From the NCBI RefSeq assembly GCF_032854445.1, contig NC_088299.1, forward strand, positions 12,393,608-12,457,607: DNA of 64,000 nt, written 5' to 3'. Below, one piece after another: positions 10,983-21,622 of this stretch. Each line of letters begins with the position of its first letter. The first letter of the stretch is position 1. The DNA is from Liolophura sinensis. Lineage: Eukaryota > Mollusca > Polyplacophora > Chitonida > Chitonidae. The translations under genes were made by a program, and so were the position numbers. The notes below the pieces were generated by a model. The model made no database searches and was not told the DNA's origin. It saw nothing but the letters and a program-made list of their open reading frames with translations.

Positions 10983-13900
10983 CCCACCTCTCCCTATACG
11001 CTTCTGTCTGGTGCTTCTGAGGACGTACTATGTACGCACCTTTACACCTCATATTTTTTGTGATTTATTTTGAAATTCTTACTTGTATGTACTGGACTAT
11101 GTTACACGTGATCTTACCGATAACTACATGCGTAATAAACAAAAATTCGAGCTGATATCAAGTGAGTACGATGGTAACCAGGCTAGAACATGTGCTTCTT
11201 TCTTTCTTAAATGTTGTTACGTCATGGATTACCTAAGTCAATATCGTGTGGCAATCGGGACTTGGTATAACTTTGTGTGCTGTAAAAGTAGGGTACACCT
11301 TATCAAACTTATAAACTTGCTGAATGAATTAACAGTGATTTGTAATGCTACTGACTCTTTACTATTTTGTGTTATTATAGGTATTCTTTGTATGTTAAAC
11401 AACTTGAATTACGTTTTAATTGTCATTATCGCATTACTGCTTCGATGCGGAGATATACATAAAAATCCGGGACCACCAAGCTCGCATAACTTAAGATGTT
11501 GTCATTTTAATGCTAGGAGCCTTCTGGCTCAGTCTGATGATCAAATGTCATCATATTCTAAGTTAGACGAAGTCTCAACCGTACTTGTAAATGAACATGA
11601 TTACGATATTATTTGTGTAACAGAAACTTGACTTAGTTCTGCCATACCAGATGAAAGAGTTAATATAGAAGGGTACTACATTATAAGGAAAGACAGAGAT
11701 AGGCATGGTGGGGGTGTTGCCATTTATTGTAAGTCATCATTGAATATCACACGCAGATTAGATCTTGAAAATGAAAATGAAATGCTATGGATTACAATTG
11801 AATTGTTCAATAGAAGTGTATTAGTTGCTGTATGTTACCGCCCTCCTAACCAATAAACGGAATCACGGGATCTTTTTATTGATAACTTTGATTCTACTCT
11901 CACTTCTGTTATATCAGAAAACCCACATGCTTTACTAATATTTGGTGATTTTAACGATCGCTGCACTGACTGGAATAAATACCATGATAAGAGTGAATTA
12001 AAAATGAAACTTTTCGACCTTTTGGCTGGAAAAAATTTATTTCAAATACTGAATGAGCCGACAAGATATACGGAAGATAGTGCTTATTTATTAGATCTAA
12101 TAATCACTGACAATATGAGATATGTAATAGATTACGGAGTGGCTTGTCCCATGGCTAATCTTGACCACTGCACGATCTATTGTAAACTGGATGTTCTGTG
12201 CAATGATAAACCTAAATCTTTTAAAAGACATGTATGGGACCTTAAATGTGCTGATATAGACCGTCTACGTAACTTACTGTCTGTCTCACCCTGGGATATA
12301 TGTGACGTTTTCACTGATATAAATTACAAAGTGTATGCATGGTCAAATCTTTTTCTGTCATGCTGTAAGGAAGCTATCCCAAATAAAGAAATTACCGTGA
12401 GACCTCGCGAAAAGCCCTGGATGACCAATGATGTGCGATATAAGTTACGAATTCGAAATAGATGCTTTAAAAAGTATAAAAGATCTAAAAATGAAAAAGA
12501 TAAATTTCGCTTCTATATAGCCAGAAGGGAGGCCAACACAGCCAAAAGAGAGGCTATTCGTCGCTATGCTACACGTCTAAAAACCAAACTATCTGACCTA
12601 AATCTAGATACCAAGACTTACTGGTCTTCAATGAAATCAATGTTGGGTTCTAAAGCAAAACCTCCAATACCACCACTACTTGTAAATGGTAAAAATGTGT
12701 CCAGTGATATTGATAAGGCCAATGCTTTCTGTGCATTCTTTGCATCACATTCTGACCTTCCATCTCCTGTCCCCGACTTGCCGGACTTCTCCTTCGTTAC
12801 TACAACTCGTTTAAACAGTATACAAATAACTGAAAAGGAAGTCGGTCAGTGTCTCAGTTCGTTAAATACAAAAAAGGCATCAGGTCCGGATGGGATCAGT
12901 AATTTTATGTTGCAGAGTGCAGCAGGAAGTATAGCACCCTCGCTTACTAAACTATTTAACTCTTCATTACAAAACGGCGTCTTTCCGTCCGCGTGGAAAA
13001 GGTGCCGCGTTTGCCCAGTATTTAAAAAAGGTGATCGACATTGTATTTCTAACTACAGACCAGTATGTCTTCAACCATCGATATCCAAAGTATTTGAAAA
13101 AGTCGTCTATAAACATTTATATCAATATCTTACGATAAACAATATTCTTATTCCTCACAATGCAGGATTCAAAAGTGGTGATTCAACTATCTGTCAACTA
13201 ACTAAAATCGTCCATAATATTTATAAAGGTTTAGACAACGGTAATGATATGTGTTTGGTATTCTTGGATGTGAGCAAAGCCTTTGACAAGGTTTGGCACA
13301 CAGGTTTACTATTTAAGTTGAGGCAGATGGGTATTGGAGGAATGTTACTGGCGTGGATAAATGATTACTTATCTGATCGATCAATCTCTTTTTGCCTCAA
13401 CGGTAAAGAATCTAGCTCGAATCCTACGTACTCAGGAGTTCCTCAGGGCTCTGTACTTGGTCCTTTGTTGTTTCTTATCTTCATAAATGATATAAATACT
13501 AATATTGAATGTGACATAAATATATTTGCTGACGACACATCCTTGTTAGAAGAAATTAAAGATTTACCAGTCTCAGAAACTAGACTGAACCGTGACCTTA
13601 GCAAGTTAGCATCGTGGGCAAATCAATGGTGTGTCACATTCAATGCTCTTAAGACAGTTTATTTACTTGTATCATTAAAGGGAAATCCTTCCTATCCCAA
13701 ACTGTATCTTAATGGCACGGAGGTGAAGAGCGTTCAGTCCCACAAACACCTTGGGATCTTTTTACAACACAATGGGAAATAGGACGAACACATTAGAAAC
13801 TTAGTTAATAAATGTAACAAAAAACTGAGTATTCTCAACCGATGTAAGAAATGCCTTACCCGAAAATGTTTGAAAACTCTATACTTCAGTCAAATAAGAT

Positions 13901-14995
13901 TTACCATCCTGTTTGACAATTGCGGTATAGTGTTGTCTCAAAAACTTGAAACAATTCAGCAAAGAGCTGCTCTTCTCTGTTCTGGAGGCCTACGTCGGAC
14001 ATCGTATAGTAAATTATTAAATGAACTAAGATGGGAACCGCTTTATGTGAGACGTAGATCCCACAGAATTCTTCTTTTCCATAAAATTATAAATGGGCTA
14101 TCGCCTCCTTATTTGAAAAAATTACTACCATGCGGAAATGAAGCTGTCGTCAGTACATACAATCTACGAAATAAGCACAACATCCGTCTTCCCAAAGGTC
14201 GTATCCAGTTGTACATGTCGTCATTTATTCCCCAAACAATTAAAGATTGCAATTCAATACCTCTCCACTTTCGTCACGACTCTCTAGAAAAGCTTAAATC
14301 CTATCTTAAACCTAGTTTTGTTGAAAGCATTACTATTTCCGTACTGTACGATTCTTTTGTAACATTTTCCTCGATACTGCATTGTAGGATGCGGATGGGA
14401 CTGAGCGCTCTTCACGCAGACTTATTTACCAATGGCCTTTCAGATGACCAGTCTTGTCATAAATGTAATTACAAATGTGAAAATTCTCATCATTTTCTTA
14501 TTGAATGTCCCGCATATGCCGCTCAAAGGAAGCACATGTTCGACAGGTTTACTAAAACGATTTCTCCAAATGCTCACTTATCTATTTTCCTTCCGCATTG
14601 CTCAAAACATATCTCAAATATTTTACTTTTTGGATCAAATGACCTATCTCTTGAAGACAATAAAACCATATTCTGTTCTGTGCACAAATTCATTCAAGAT
14701 ACTCGAAGATTTATCCATCGTACTCACCAAGTAGTTCAAACAAGCTCCTTTTAAGGTACAAAGTGCTAAGACTGAAACCCATTCCTAAATCTGTTATATA
14801 ATCGGTACTTAATGAAGTATATGAGTGTGTGCAGTATTGGATGCCTATGTGTATTGTAAATATTGTAAATATTTTATTCTTCACTATCAAGTTTTGATTA
14901 TATAAATGTATGATGTATATAAGTTTGAGGAGACCTCCTAGTGACCCATGGGTTGTGGGATATCCTCAGTAAACAAATAAAGAATTAAATAAAAT
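10983..14995 (+). mobile_element. Near full-length APE-type non-LTR retrotransposon
   Basis: A 4.0-kb element bounded by an 8-bp target duplication, TAAAGTCA, at 10975-10982 and 14996-15003. It interrupts the TIR element at a position that is uninterrupted in the copy at 31829. The 3' end is A/T-rich with short AATAAA-type repeats (14973-14995) and no long poly(A). The coding region is described separately. A CR1/L2/Jockey-group affiliation is inferred from the endonuclease plus RT layout, the NPGP motif and the C-terminal Cys/His motif. Confidence 0.9.
11083..14754 (+). pseudogene. Retrotransposon polyprotein: APE endonuclease and reverse transcriptase, with three in-frame stops
   Basis: One continuous frame of 1224 codons is broken only by stops at 11629 (TGA), 11854 (TAA) and 13780 (TAG), with no frameshift. 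In order it encodes: a hydrophobic leader ending in the 2A-like motif GDIHKNPGP (11449-11475); an APE-type endonuclease with NARSLL, the TET motif and FGDFN (about 11505-11955); a reverse transcriptase with GPDGIS, NYRPVCLQPSISKVFEK, FLDVSKAFDKVWH, GVPQGSVLGPLLF and the catalytic FADD (about 12850-13560); and a C-terminal CHKCNYKCENSHHFLIECP Cys/His motif (about 14455). The stops make this copy unable to yield a full protein. The intact frame elsewhere implies recent insertion. No separate ORF1 (nucleic-acid chaperone) is visible; the short leader may be its remnant. Confidence 0.92.
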
Positions 14996-15552
14996 TAAAG
15001 TCATTTTTGCTGCCAGCCTACCGTTTTTGGTGTACAGGTGCATGCTTGGTATCAAAATGATGGAAATTGTCTAAGCTTTGGGCAGCTGTGGGTTTTAATG
15101 ATGAAAGTTTGAAATTCTGGGCCAGAGGACACATGGAGATTGGTGGTGATGAGGCTGCGAGTGACGTCCCCTTGGCGTTGCTGGGCACCCCTCCCAACTG
15201 CCGGCAGAGAAAAGTCCAGACTTTGACGGTCAACCTATGTCAACATTTAATGCCTTCTTTCTCACAGGCTGGGGCAGGTATGCACCAAAGCTTATTGGCC
15301 ACGGAATGTTTGTGGCCGAGCTACAGCGTTAAACGTTAACATTGTCTCATATGGGAAATTAATGGGGATATGTGGCCAGGTAGATTGGCAGATAACTGTG
15401 TATACACATATGTAACATAACTGATGTGTAATTCAGTAGATGCTTTACAACTACGACACATTTACACTCTGTTTAAATGGTGCTGAAAGGGTGTTAAATT
15501 TTCAAAAACACCTTTTTATCCATAAAATGTATGAGCTACTTTCCAGCGTATT

Positions 15553-15780
15553 CAGATTTTTCTCATTGCTTGTCTACACCTCCTATAATATATCCTAAGT
15601 AGTTTTTCTCATAGCTTGGCTAAAGCTTCTATGTTATGTCCTAAATAGTTTTCCCCTCATAGCTTAATTGTCTAGAGCTCTTATACTGTATCCTAAGTTG
15701 TTTTTCTCATAGCTTGACTAGAGCTCCTGTATTACATCGTAAGTCGTTTTTCTCATAGCTTGGCTAGAGCTCCTATAATA
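15553..15780. repeat. 46-bp minisatellite, left part
   Basis: Units with the core CCTAAGTAGTTTTTCTCATA, then GCTTGGCTAGAG and TCCTATAATATAT. The array continues at 17432 after the Tc1 insertion. The left units are more diverged than those on the right. Confidence 0.88.
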
Positions 15781-17431
15781 CATTGTTGACCATAAAGTTG
15801 GAATAAATTAATTCGACGACTGAATTCGGAGTTATTCTAATTGTACGCGGTATTGAATGCTTGATTATGGCGTAGATATCAGCATAACACCAAATGTTGG
15901 TCTTTTCTACACATATCAGCCTATTGTAATCTTTAATGGATCGATTATAGGCTGTAGAACGGCGTAAAAACAAAAACTGGCATTTCAAGACGAAAGGATT
16001 GAAGGCTTTACTGCAATGTCTCCATATCACAAACATAAAAGTATTTGTTCCCTTCGTATTATAAGTTACAGACAATACAGTTTGTAAGAGAAACAGTCAT
16101 TAATATCTCGTATGACCACCCCTGACACGAATCAATGCGTCAAGACGTCGTTGCATGCTGTCGACCAGATTGTTAATGAATTCAATGGGCAGAACGTTCC
16201 ACTCATTGATCAGAGCCTGTGCCAGTTCTTGCAGATTTTCAGCAATATTGTCACGTGCGTTGATGGCTCGCCCTAACTTGTCCCAGGCATGTTCTATTGG
16301 GTTCATATCAGGGGAACACGATGGCCAAGGTAACTGCTCCACCCCTTGTGCCCGAAGAAATTCTCGTGTTGCAGCGGCCCTGTGTGGTGTAGCGTTGTCG
16401 TCTTGCAAACGAAAATTGTCTCCATAAACCCTTCGTGCGTATGGAAGGCAATAGTTTTCAAGGATATCAATGTACACGACGGCGTTGACGTTTTCGGTCG
16501 GCACCACCAATGGCGTTTTTCCACCATAGTGAATACCGGCCCAAACCATTACTGAACCGCCACCCCCTTGATTGTTTTCTTGCACACAGTTATCTCGAAG
16601 GCTTTCTCCTCGCAAACGACGAACCCTTTGCCTTCCGTCCACAGGTTTCAGGAAGAAGCGACTCTCATCCGTGAAGAGCACATGTCGCCAATGCCCTAAC
16701 TGCAATTGTCTGTGCTCCCTAGCCCAGCGAAGCCTTTGGACTCTATGTTGGGCGGTTAGGCGGGGACATTTGGTCATACGTCTTGCTCGATAACCATGCT
16801 GAAGTAATCTGCGATTCACCGTTGGTCGGGAAACATTGATTCCGTAATGCCTTCGCCACAAACGGCGAAGATGGTTCGCAGACATTTTCCGGTTTGTGCG
16901 AGAGAGATTGAGCAGTCGGCGGTCATCCCGTCTCATAGTCAGTCGTGGTCGTCCTGGAGTTTGACGTGGCCTCAAATGACCCACGTCTCGATGACGTCTG
17001 ATGATTTTGCTGACTGTACTTTGCGATATGCCTACAAAATCGGCAACATCGGACTGTTTGTAGCCTTCTTGATGGAGGGCAATCACTCTCCGGCGTATTG
17101 GCATTGGAGTAGCACGAGGCATAGCCGGAATTCCAGCTACACTACTTTTTGTTCCATGCGAAACCGAGAACTCCGTTATGCGCGAGGTAATTTGACCTCT
17201 CTCTGAATGAAGATCACCGGAGAAGCACCAGGCACAGGGCTTTTTATCACTACCATCAGAGCCTCTTATGTAATTCTCATATTAGCATAGAATAAAACAT
17301 TTTTGTACACGTAGTAGAGAGAGATTATGCAAAAATTCGTGTCGGCTTATATTATTTTTGAGGCGAAAAATAATATTAAACTTCTGGGATTGTGGCTAAA
17401 ATATTTTATTTCAACTTTATGGTCAACAGTG
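15781..17431 (-). mobile_element. Complete Tc1-family transposon, 1651 bp
   Basis: Inverted ends: the left begins CATTGTTGACCATAAAGTTG and the right, read inverted, begins CACTGTTGACCATAAAGTTG. Agreement extends for about 27 bases with two mismatches. A TA dinucleotide flanks each side (15779-15780 and 17432-17433), the expected Tc1/mariner target duplication. Removing the element and one TA restores an exact unit of the surrounding 46-bp minisatellite. The transposase frame inside is uninterrupted. Confidence 0.95.
16100..17122 (-). CDS. Tc1-family DD34E transposase, intact
   Basis: 340 residues, the usual length for Tc1 transposases, from ATG at 17122 to a stop at 16100. The N-terminal paired-type DNA-binding region has a helix-turn-helix around residues 8-45 (HQEGYKQSDVADFVGISQST) and a GRPR hook at 57-60, then a second helical domain at about 65-120. 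The catalytic triad is D152 (FTDESRF), D242 (DDNATPH) and E277 (SPDMNPIEHAWD), with 34 residues between the second Asp and the Glu. The enzyme cuts and pastes its element at TA sites, acting in the nucleus. With an open frame and near-identical ends, this copy may still be, or recently have been, active. Confidence 0.96.
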   Translation of the reverse strand: MPRATPMPIRRRVIALHQEGYKQSDVADFVGISQSTVSKIIRRHRDVGHLRPRQTPGRPRLTMRRDDRRLLNLSRTNRKMSANHLRRLWRRHYGINVSRPTVNRRLLQHGYRARRMTKCPRLTAQHRVQRLRWAREHRQLQLGHWRHVLFTDESRFFLKPVDGRQRVRRLRGESLRDNCVQENNQGGGGSVMVWAGIHYGGKTPLVVPTENVNAVVYIDILENYCLPYARRVYGDNFRLQDDNATPHRAAATREFLRAQGVEQLPWPSCSPDMNPIEHAWDKLGRAINARDNIAENLQELAQALINEWNVLPIEFINNLVDSMQRRLDALIRVRGGHTRY

Positions 17432-18005
17432 TATATCCTAAGTAGTTTTTCTCATAGCTTGACTAAAGGTCCTATACTGTACCCTAAGTTATTTTTCTCA
17501 TAGCTTAGCTAGAGTTCTTATAATATATCCTAAGTAGTTTTTCTCATAGCTTGGCTAGATCTCCTATATCATATATTTATCCTAAGTTGTTTTTCTCATA
17601 AGTTGGCTAGATCTGCTACATTATATATATATATCCTAAGTTGTTTTTCTAATAGCTTGGCTAGAGTTCCTATAATATATCCTAAGTAGTTTTTCTCATA
17701 GCTTGGCTAGAGTTCCTATAATATATCCTAAGTAGTTTTTCTCATAACTTGGCTAGATCTCCTACATTATATATATATCCTAAGTTGTTTTTCTCATAGC
17801 TTGGCTAGAGTTCCTATAATATATCCTAAGTAGTTTTTCTCATAGCTTGGCTAGATCTCCTACATTATATATCTATATCCTAAGTAGTTTTTCTCATAGC
17901 TTGGCTAGATCTCCTACATTATATATCTATATCCTGAGTTGTTTTTCTCATAGCTTGGCTAGAGCTCCTATACTATATCCTAAATTGTTTTTCTCATAGC
18001 TTGCC
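17432..18005. repeat. 46-bp minisatellite, right part
   Basis: About 12 units of 46-52 bp (CCTAAGTAGTTTTTCTCATA, then GCTTGGCTAGA). Length varies through a short AT run (ATATATAT) between units. It continues the array at 15553-15780. Confidence 0.9.
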
Positions 18006-18020
18006 GAGAAGATCATTTAA

Positions 18021-18127
18021 TTATTTATTTGACTGAGGTTTTACGCCGTATTCACTACGTATATTTCACTCATAGGTCCCTGGGTCGTTCCACTGTGCTG
18101 GCCTGCTAACCCCACAGCCACAGAGGT
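18021..18127 (-). repeat. SINE family A, decayed fragment
   Basis: Tail TTATTTGACTG, then GTTTTACGCCGTATTC, and a head remnant GCTAACCCCACAGCCACAGA; the middle is deleted. Confidence 0.6.
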
Positions 18128-19156
18128 ATTTGACCGTGGCCTTGTCCTTGACTGGCATGCAATGTTCCATTTTAAAAAAATCTTTCGCGAAAATTTCACC
18201 CGTATGTATGAAAGGTACAAACATATGTAATCATTGCAGACACACTAAAGTAAGCACTCGTGGTCAACAATAGCGCCAGTATTGTGCACAACGGGGCATT
18301 GATCAATGAGGAAGGATTGTATAATTCAGATCATGTGTTCCTGAGCTGCGATTTTGAGTTAGCAGGTGCGCCAAGTACATGTGGTTTCTATGGACATTAG
18401 TGCAATCGAAGAATTGTAATATTCGACCTAAAACAAAAATGACAGAAGACAATCAGTCAATAAATCAGTCAAATACATGTACATGTATAAAGACAGACAG
18501 CCACAACCCGCGCCTTGTCAGAATGGCTCGAAGCTAACAAACGCTTCCGAAACTCCGCGGTGTTAGTAGGAAAAGTAAGGTCAAAGGGGTATAGTTTATT
18601 TATGCGTCGGTGTCAGAAGTCGAATATTCCCTGTCATAAACATCGTTGGAAAGTAAGGAGACGAAACGTTCACCTATTTCTTTATTATTTCCAAAATATA
18701 TGTTGTGTAAAACTCCTAGCGGAAACAGCAGGGTGTATATACGCCTCCTTGTACCTCTTTACGTCTTCATATGCATCCATATGTTTAAAATTTAAAAAAG
18801 TTCTGCATGTTCTTGTCCTTTCCATTGTCAAATAAGACAATGCTGTATACTTAGAAAGGATTTAATTAGTGTGTAGTCTTGATATGATCTGTGTACTCTA
18901 TGTGTTCTGGGGATTATTTTCGTGGGCTGGCTGTTGTGCTGTGTGAAATAGGGACAAAGATACAGTCAAATACAAATATGCACATTTTCTGACAAATGTC
19001 ATATCAGGGCATCTTCACTAACAATTAAATAAGTAAATATATCAAATGTTACACGCCTCAGGCTAATTATGCAATACTGTCACTCTTTATGGAAAGACGA
19101 ATACACAATTTTAAGACAATTACAGGTTGTGTAGCGCCCCGCACAGCTGCACCTGA
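18128..19156. other. No gene seen
   Basis: An open frame at 18515-18835 has no recognisable domain and no splice support. Confidence 0.4.
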
Positions 19157-19414
19157 TTTATTTGTTTTGTTGATTGGTGTTTTACGCCGTACTCAAGAAT
19201 ATTTCACTTATACGACAGCCTTATGGTGGGTGGAAATCGGGCAGAGCCCGGGGAAAACCCCCCACCATCCGAAGGTTGCTGGCAGATCTTCCCACGTACT
19301 GCCGGAGGGGAAGCCAGCATGAGCTGGACTTGAACTCACAATGACCGCATTGGTGAGAGGCTCCCGGATCATTACGCTGCGCTAGCGCGTTAACCAACTG
19401 AGCCACGAAGGACC
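19157..19414 (-). repeat. SINE family A, near full length
   Basis: Read on the minus strand: the tRNA-like head (TGGCTCAGTTGGTTAACGCG) and box B region, then the body with CCGGCAGTACGTGGGAAG and the tail TTGAGTACGGCGTAAAACAC. It abuts a plus-strand partial copy, making an inverted pair. Confidence 0.88.
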
Positions 19415-19419
19415 ACCGT

Positions 19420-19548
19420 ATGCCCGGATGTTCTTCGGTTTCCTCTGGACTCTGCCCGGTTTCCTCCCACCATAATGCTGGCTGTCGTCCCATCAGTGAA
19501 ATATTCTTGAGTGCGGCGTAAAATACCAATCAATTAAATAAATTAATA
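19420..19548 (+). repeat. SINE family A, 3' half
   Basis: Starts in the body (TTCGGTTTCCTCTGGACTC) and runs to TTGAGTGCGGCGTAAAATAC with an AATTAAATAAAT tail. It lacks the tRNA head. Confidence 0.85.
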
Positions 19549-20930
19549 TATAGGTCGCAATTTTTAATGTAAAACACAAAAATGCTCCTTATTTGGAATT
19601 TACAAATTTCCTCATTGAAAGCATAGATTAAAACATGGTTGATTGTTTACATTTATTCTCCAAGACACCATCGCCATGTTATTCGGTATGAATATTATTC
19701 ACACGGACATATTTTTTAGGATGGGGCATAGTTTATTATATGCGTAGAAAACGTCAGTAGATACGACAGATCACGTGGTGTGAGCGCGGCTTTACAGAAT
19801 AAGTACGCTGGGAGGTAGGGAGTGTTTATCGTGTTGGCGTATATATTTTATGCAACTGCAGCACTCGACAAGTTGCGTTGCCTGATTTCGGATTTTTATG
19901 AGGCTGTACACAGCTTGACCTTGACGTAAGCACCAGTCCGTTACATTTTATTGGAAGTTCGCGTTCTCGCATTGCTTTCTTCTGCATTATTTGACATCTG
20001 GCACCAGCAACTGAAGTACATGCCGATATTTAGATTCGATCGAATACACCAAGAGTCCTAATTCGTCTAAAGTGTTGGATCGCCGCGGCTGATTGGGTGA
20101 TCATGGCTAATAAGGTCGCAAGGTCAATTCCAGCTGGCGGAATTTGTCGGGAGGTTTGTCACGAATCTAGCGAAGAATGGTGATTTACTTTGAGCACTCT
20201 CTCCCACCCCCACCCCTCCACTCCCGACACTCGTAAACCTCACTTCCGTGGTATGACGGAAGTACTTGAGTTAGCCGTTAAACTCTGGCTAAATATTTCC
20301 ATATAATGCAAGATACACATGCAAATGATTTCAGTATTTTAACAATGGTATAATAATACAATAGAAAAAAGAAGGTACTTATTATGAATATACAGTCAAA
20401 GTCAAAGTTGTAGTAAACGGCGACCCTGAACAATACCTCATATAAAGCATGCACCGGATTTTCAGTACAGTTGCCATTCTCACTCAGGTGAATCACAACA
20501 GGGACTTTTGCTTGGTGAACTCCGCGCATAAGGTTAATGCCTCGCTATTAACTCGAAAAATATAGCCACAGGTCATATGCAAGTCATAAGGTGAGAAATC
20601 TACAATCAGGTCTGCGCTGTCAGTAATCCAACAGCCTCGTTAAACTGAAGTGCAAGGCCTTTCCATAACCTTTATAGTATGTGTGACCTTGGCCTTTAAA
20701 GTGGGGCTTAATATGTTAATAGAAAACATGGCGACACCTTGGAAGATTATACAAACAGGGCAAATTATGTGCCTGGCCTGATCATCGTTCTCTTTTCCTA
20801 TATTAAAACTAAATGAGTATTTGTCACCTGAATGTTTATAATATCGACATACTAGGTCATTTCTGTATTCTAAAATTTTCAGCATTTTTTTTAGATATTT
20901 CTTTAAAGAGAAAAATACACTTGGTGAATA
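19549..20930. other. No gene seen
   Basis: Includes a C-rich tract near 20205-20225. No convincing exon on either strand. Confidence 0.4.
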
Positions 20931-20997
20931 TCTGGGACCACCTCTTGGTACATACTAGTGTTGTCTCTGCATAACAGCGTTCTAAATGAGGATGTAA

Positions 20998-21390
20998 CAA
21001 TTGCTTAATAAATATATTTGCACGAAAATGTGGTCCTTTCAGCTAACAGATGTGTTAGGATCTGGGTTTGATCATATTTATACTTTTAATATAATATTAT
21101 TATATTCAGATTGAAAGCATGTGTTTGAATATAAAGAACAAATGTACATGCACATAAATTTCATACACATGCGTCACATCCATGTTTAGAATATTAGTAA
21201 ACATTGACGATATATACTAAGAGGTTGTCCCAAATACAAATTATACAAAATATGTTCGAATACCCCTTTCTCCTAAAAAAAAATCTAAAAGAGAAAATTA
21301 TTAAAGACTATACATGCAAATAAGTTTTCAGTTTCTTTCACATCATGATTTTGTCATCATTTTTATGTTTTCTTCTCCTTTAAAAGATTC
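20998..21390 (-). repeat. Fold-back repeat, copy 1
   Basis: On the minus strand this matches the plus strand of 28804-29155 over most of its length. Shared blocks include AAAGGAGAAGAAAACATAAA, CTTATTTGCA, TATTCAAACACATG and GTTAGCTGAAA. It lies 54 bp past the phytochelatin synthase stop codon and may contribute to the 3' UTR. Confidence 0.75.
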
Positions 21391-21443
21391 ATTTTGAGAG
21401 TTCACACGTGTCACCCACTGACAGCGTATTTTGATGCTCATTT

Positions 21444-21622
21444 TTAAATACCGAATAAAACTTTTAACCAAATTTGGAGGTGCCACTTGGAATGTTCTGA
21501 GCAGAGGAAGGACACGAGTTTCTGAACGTAGCTAGCGATGACAGCTGTGCATTTCTCTGATGTACGTCGCCGGTGCTGGTGTGTGGAGCCCTTGGATAGA
21601 AGGACGAACCCCCGGGGTTTGC
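21444..21622 (-). CDS. Phytochelatin synthase exon 2, possibly terminal
   Basis: A pyrimidine-rich acceptor (TTCTGTTTCTCCATAG) precedes codons for GKPRGFVLLSKGSTHQH, the conserved strand that follows the catalytic Asp region in PCS. It then reads VIASYVQKLVSFL to a TAA. None of the GT dinucleotides inside matches a strong donor, which favours a terminal exon. Confidence 0.75.

Larger units (their letters stand above)
10907..15377 (+). mobile_element. TIR element (about 450 bp), copy 1, split by a retrotransposon
   Basis: The left part is 10907-10982 and the right part 15004-15377. Joined, they match the intact copy at 31829-32279 end to end (450 versus 451 bp). The ends are imperfect inverted repeats: GGACACAAACCCCCATTA at the left, and the right end read inverted starts GGCCACA, then CCCCATTAATTTCC. 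Flanks AGGC on the left and AGGT on the right fit a 4-bp (or 5-bp) target duplication with a CpG-type change. The right part contains a small frame resembling the end of an RNase H domain (15110-15200). Without a transposase it is non-autonomous. Confidence 0.8.
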
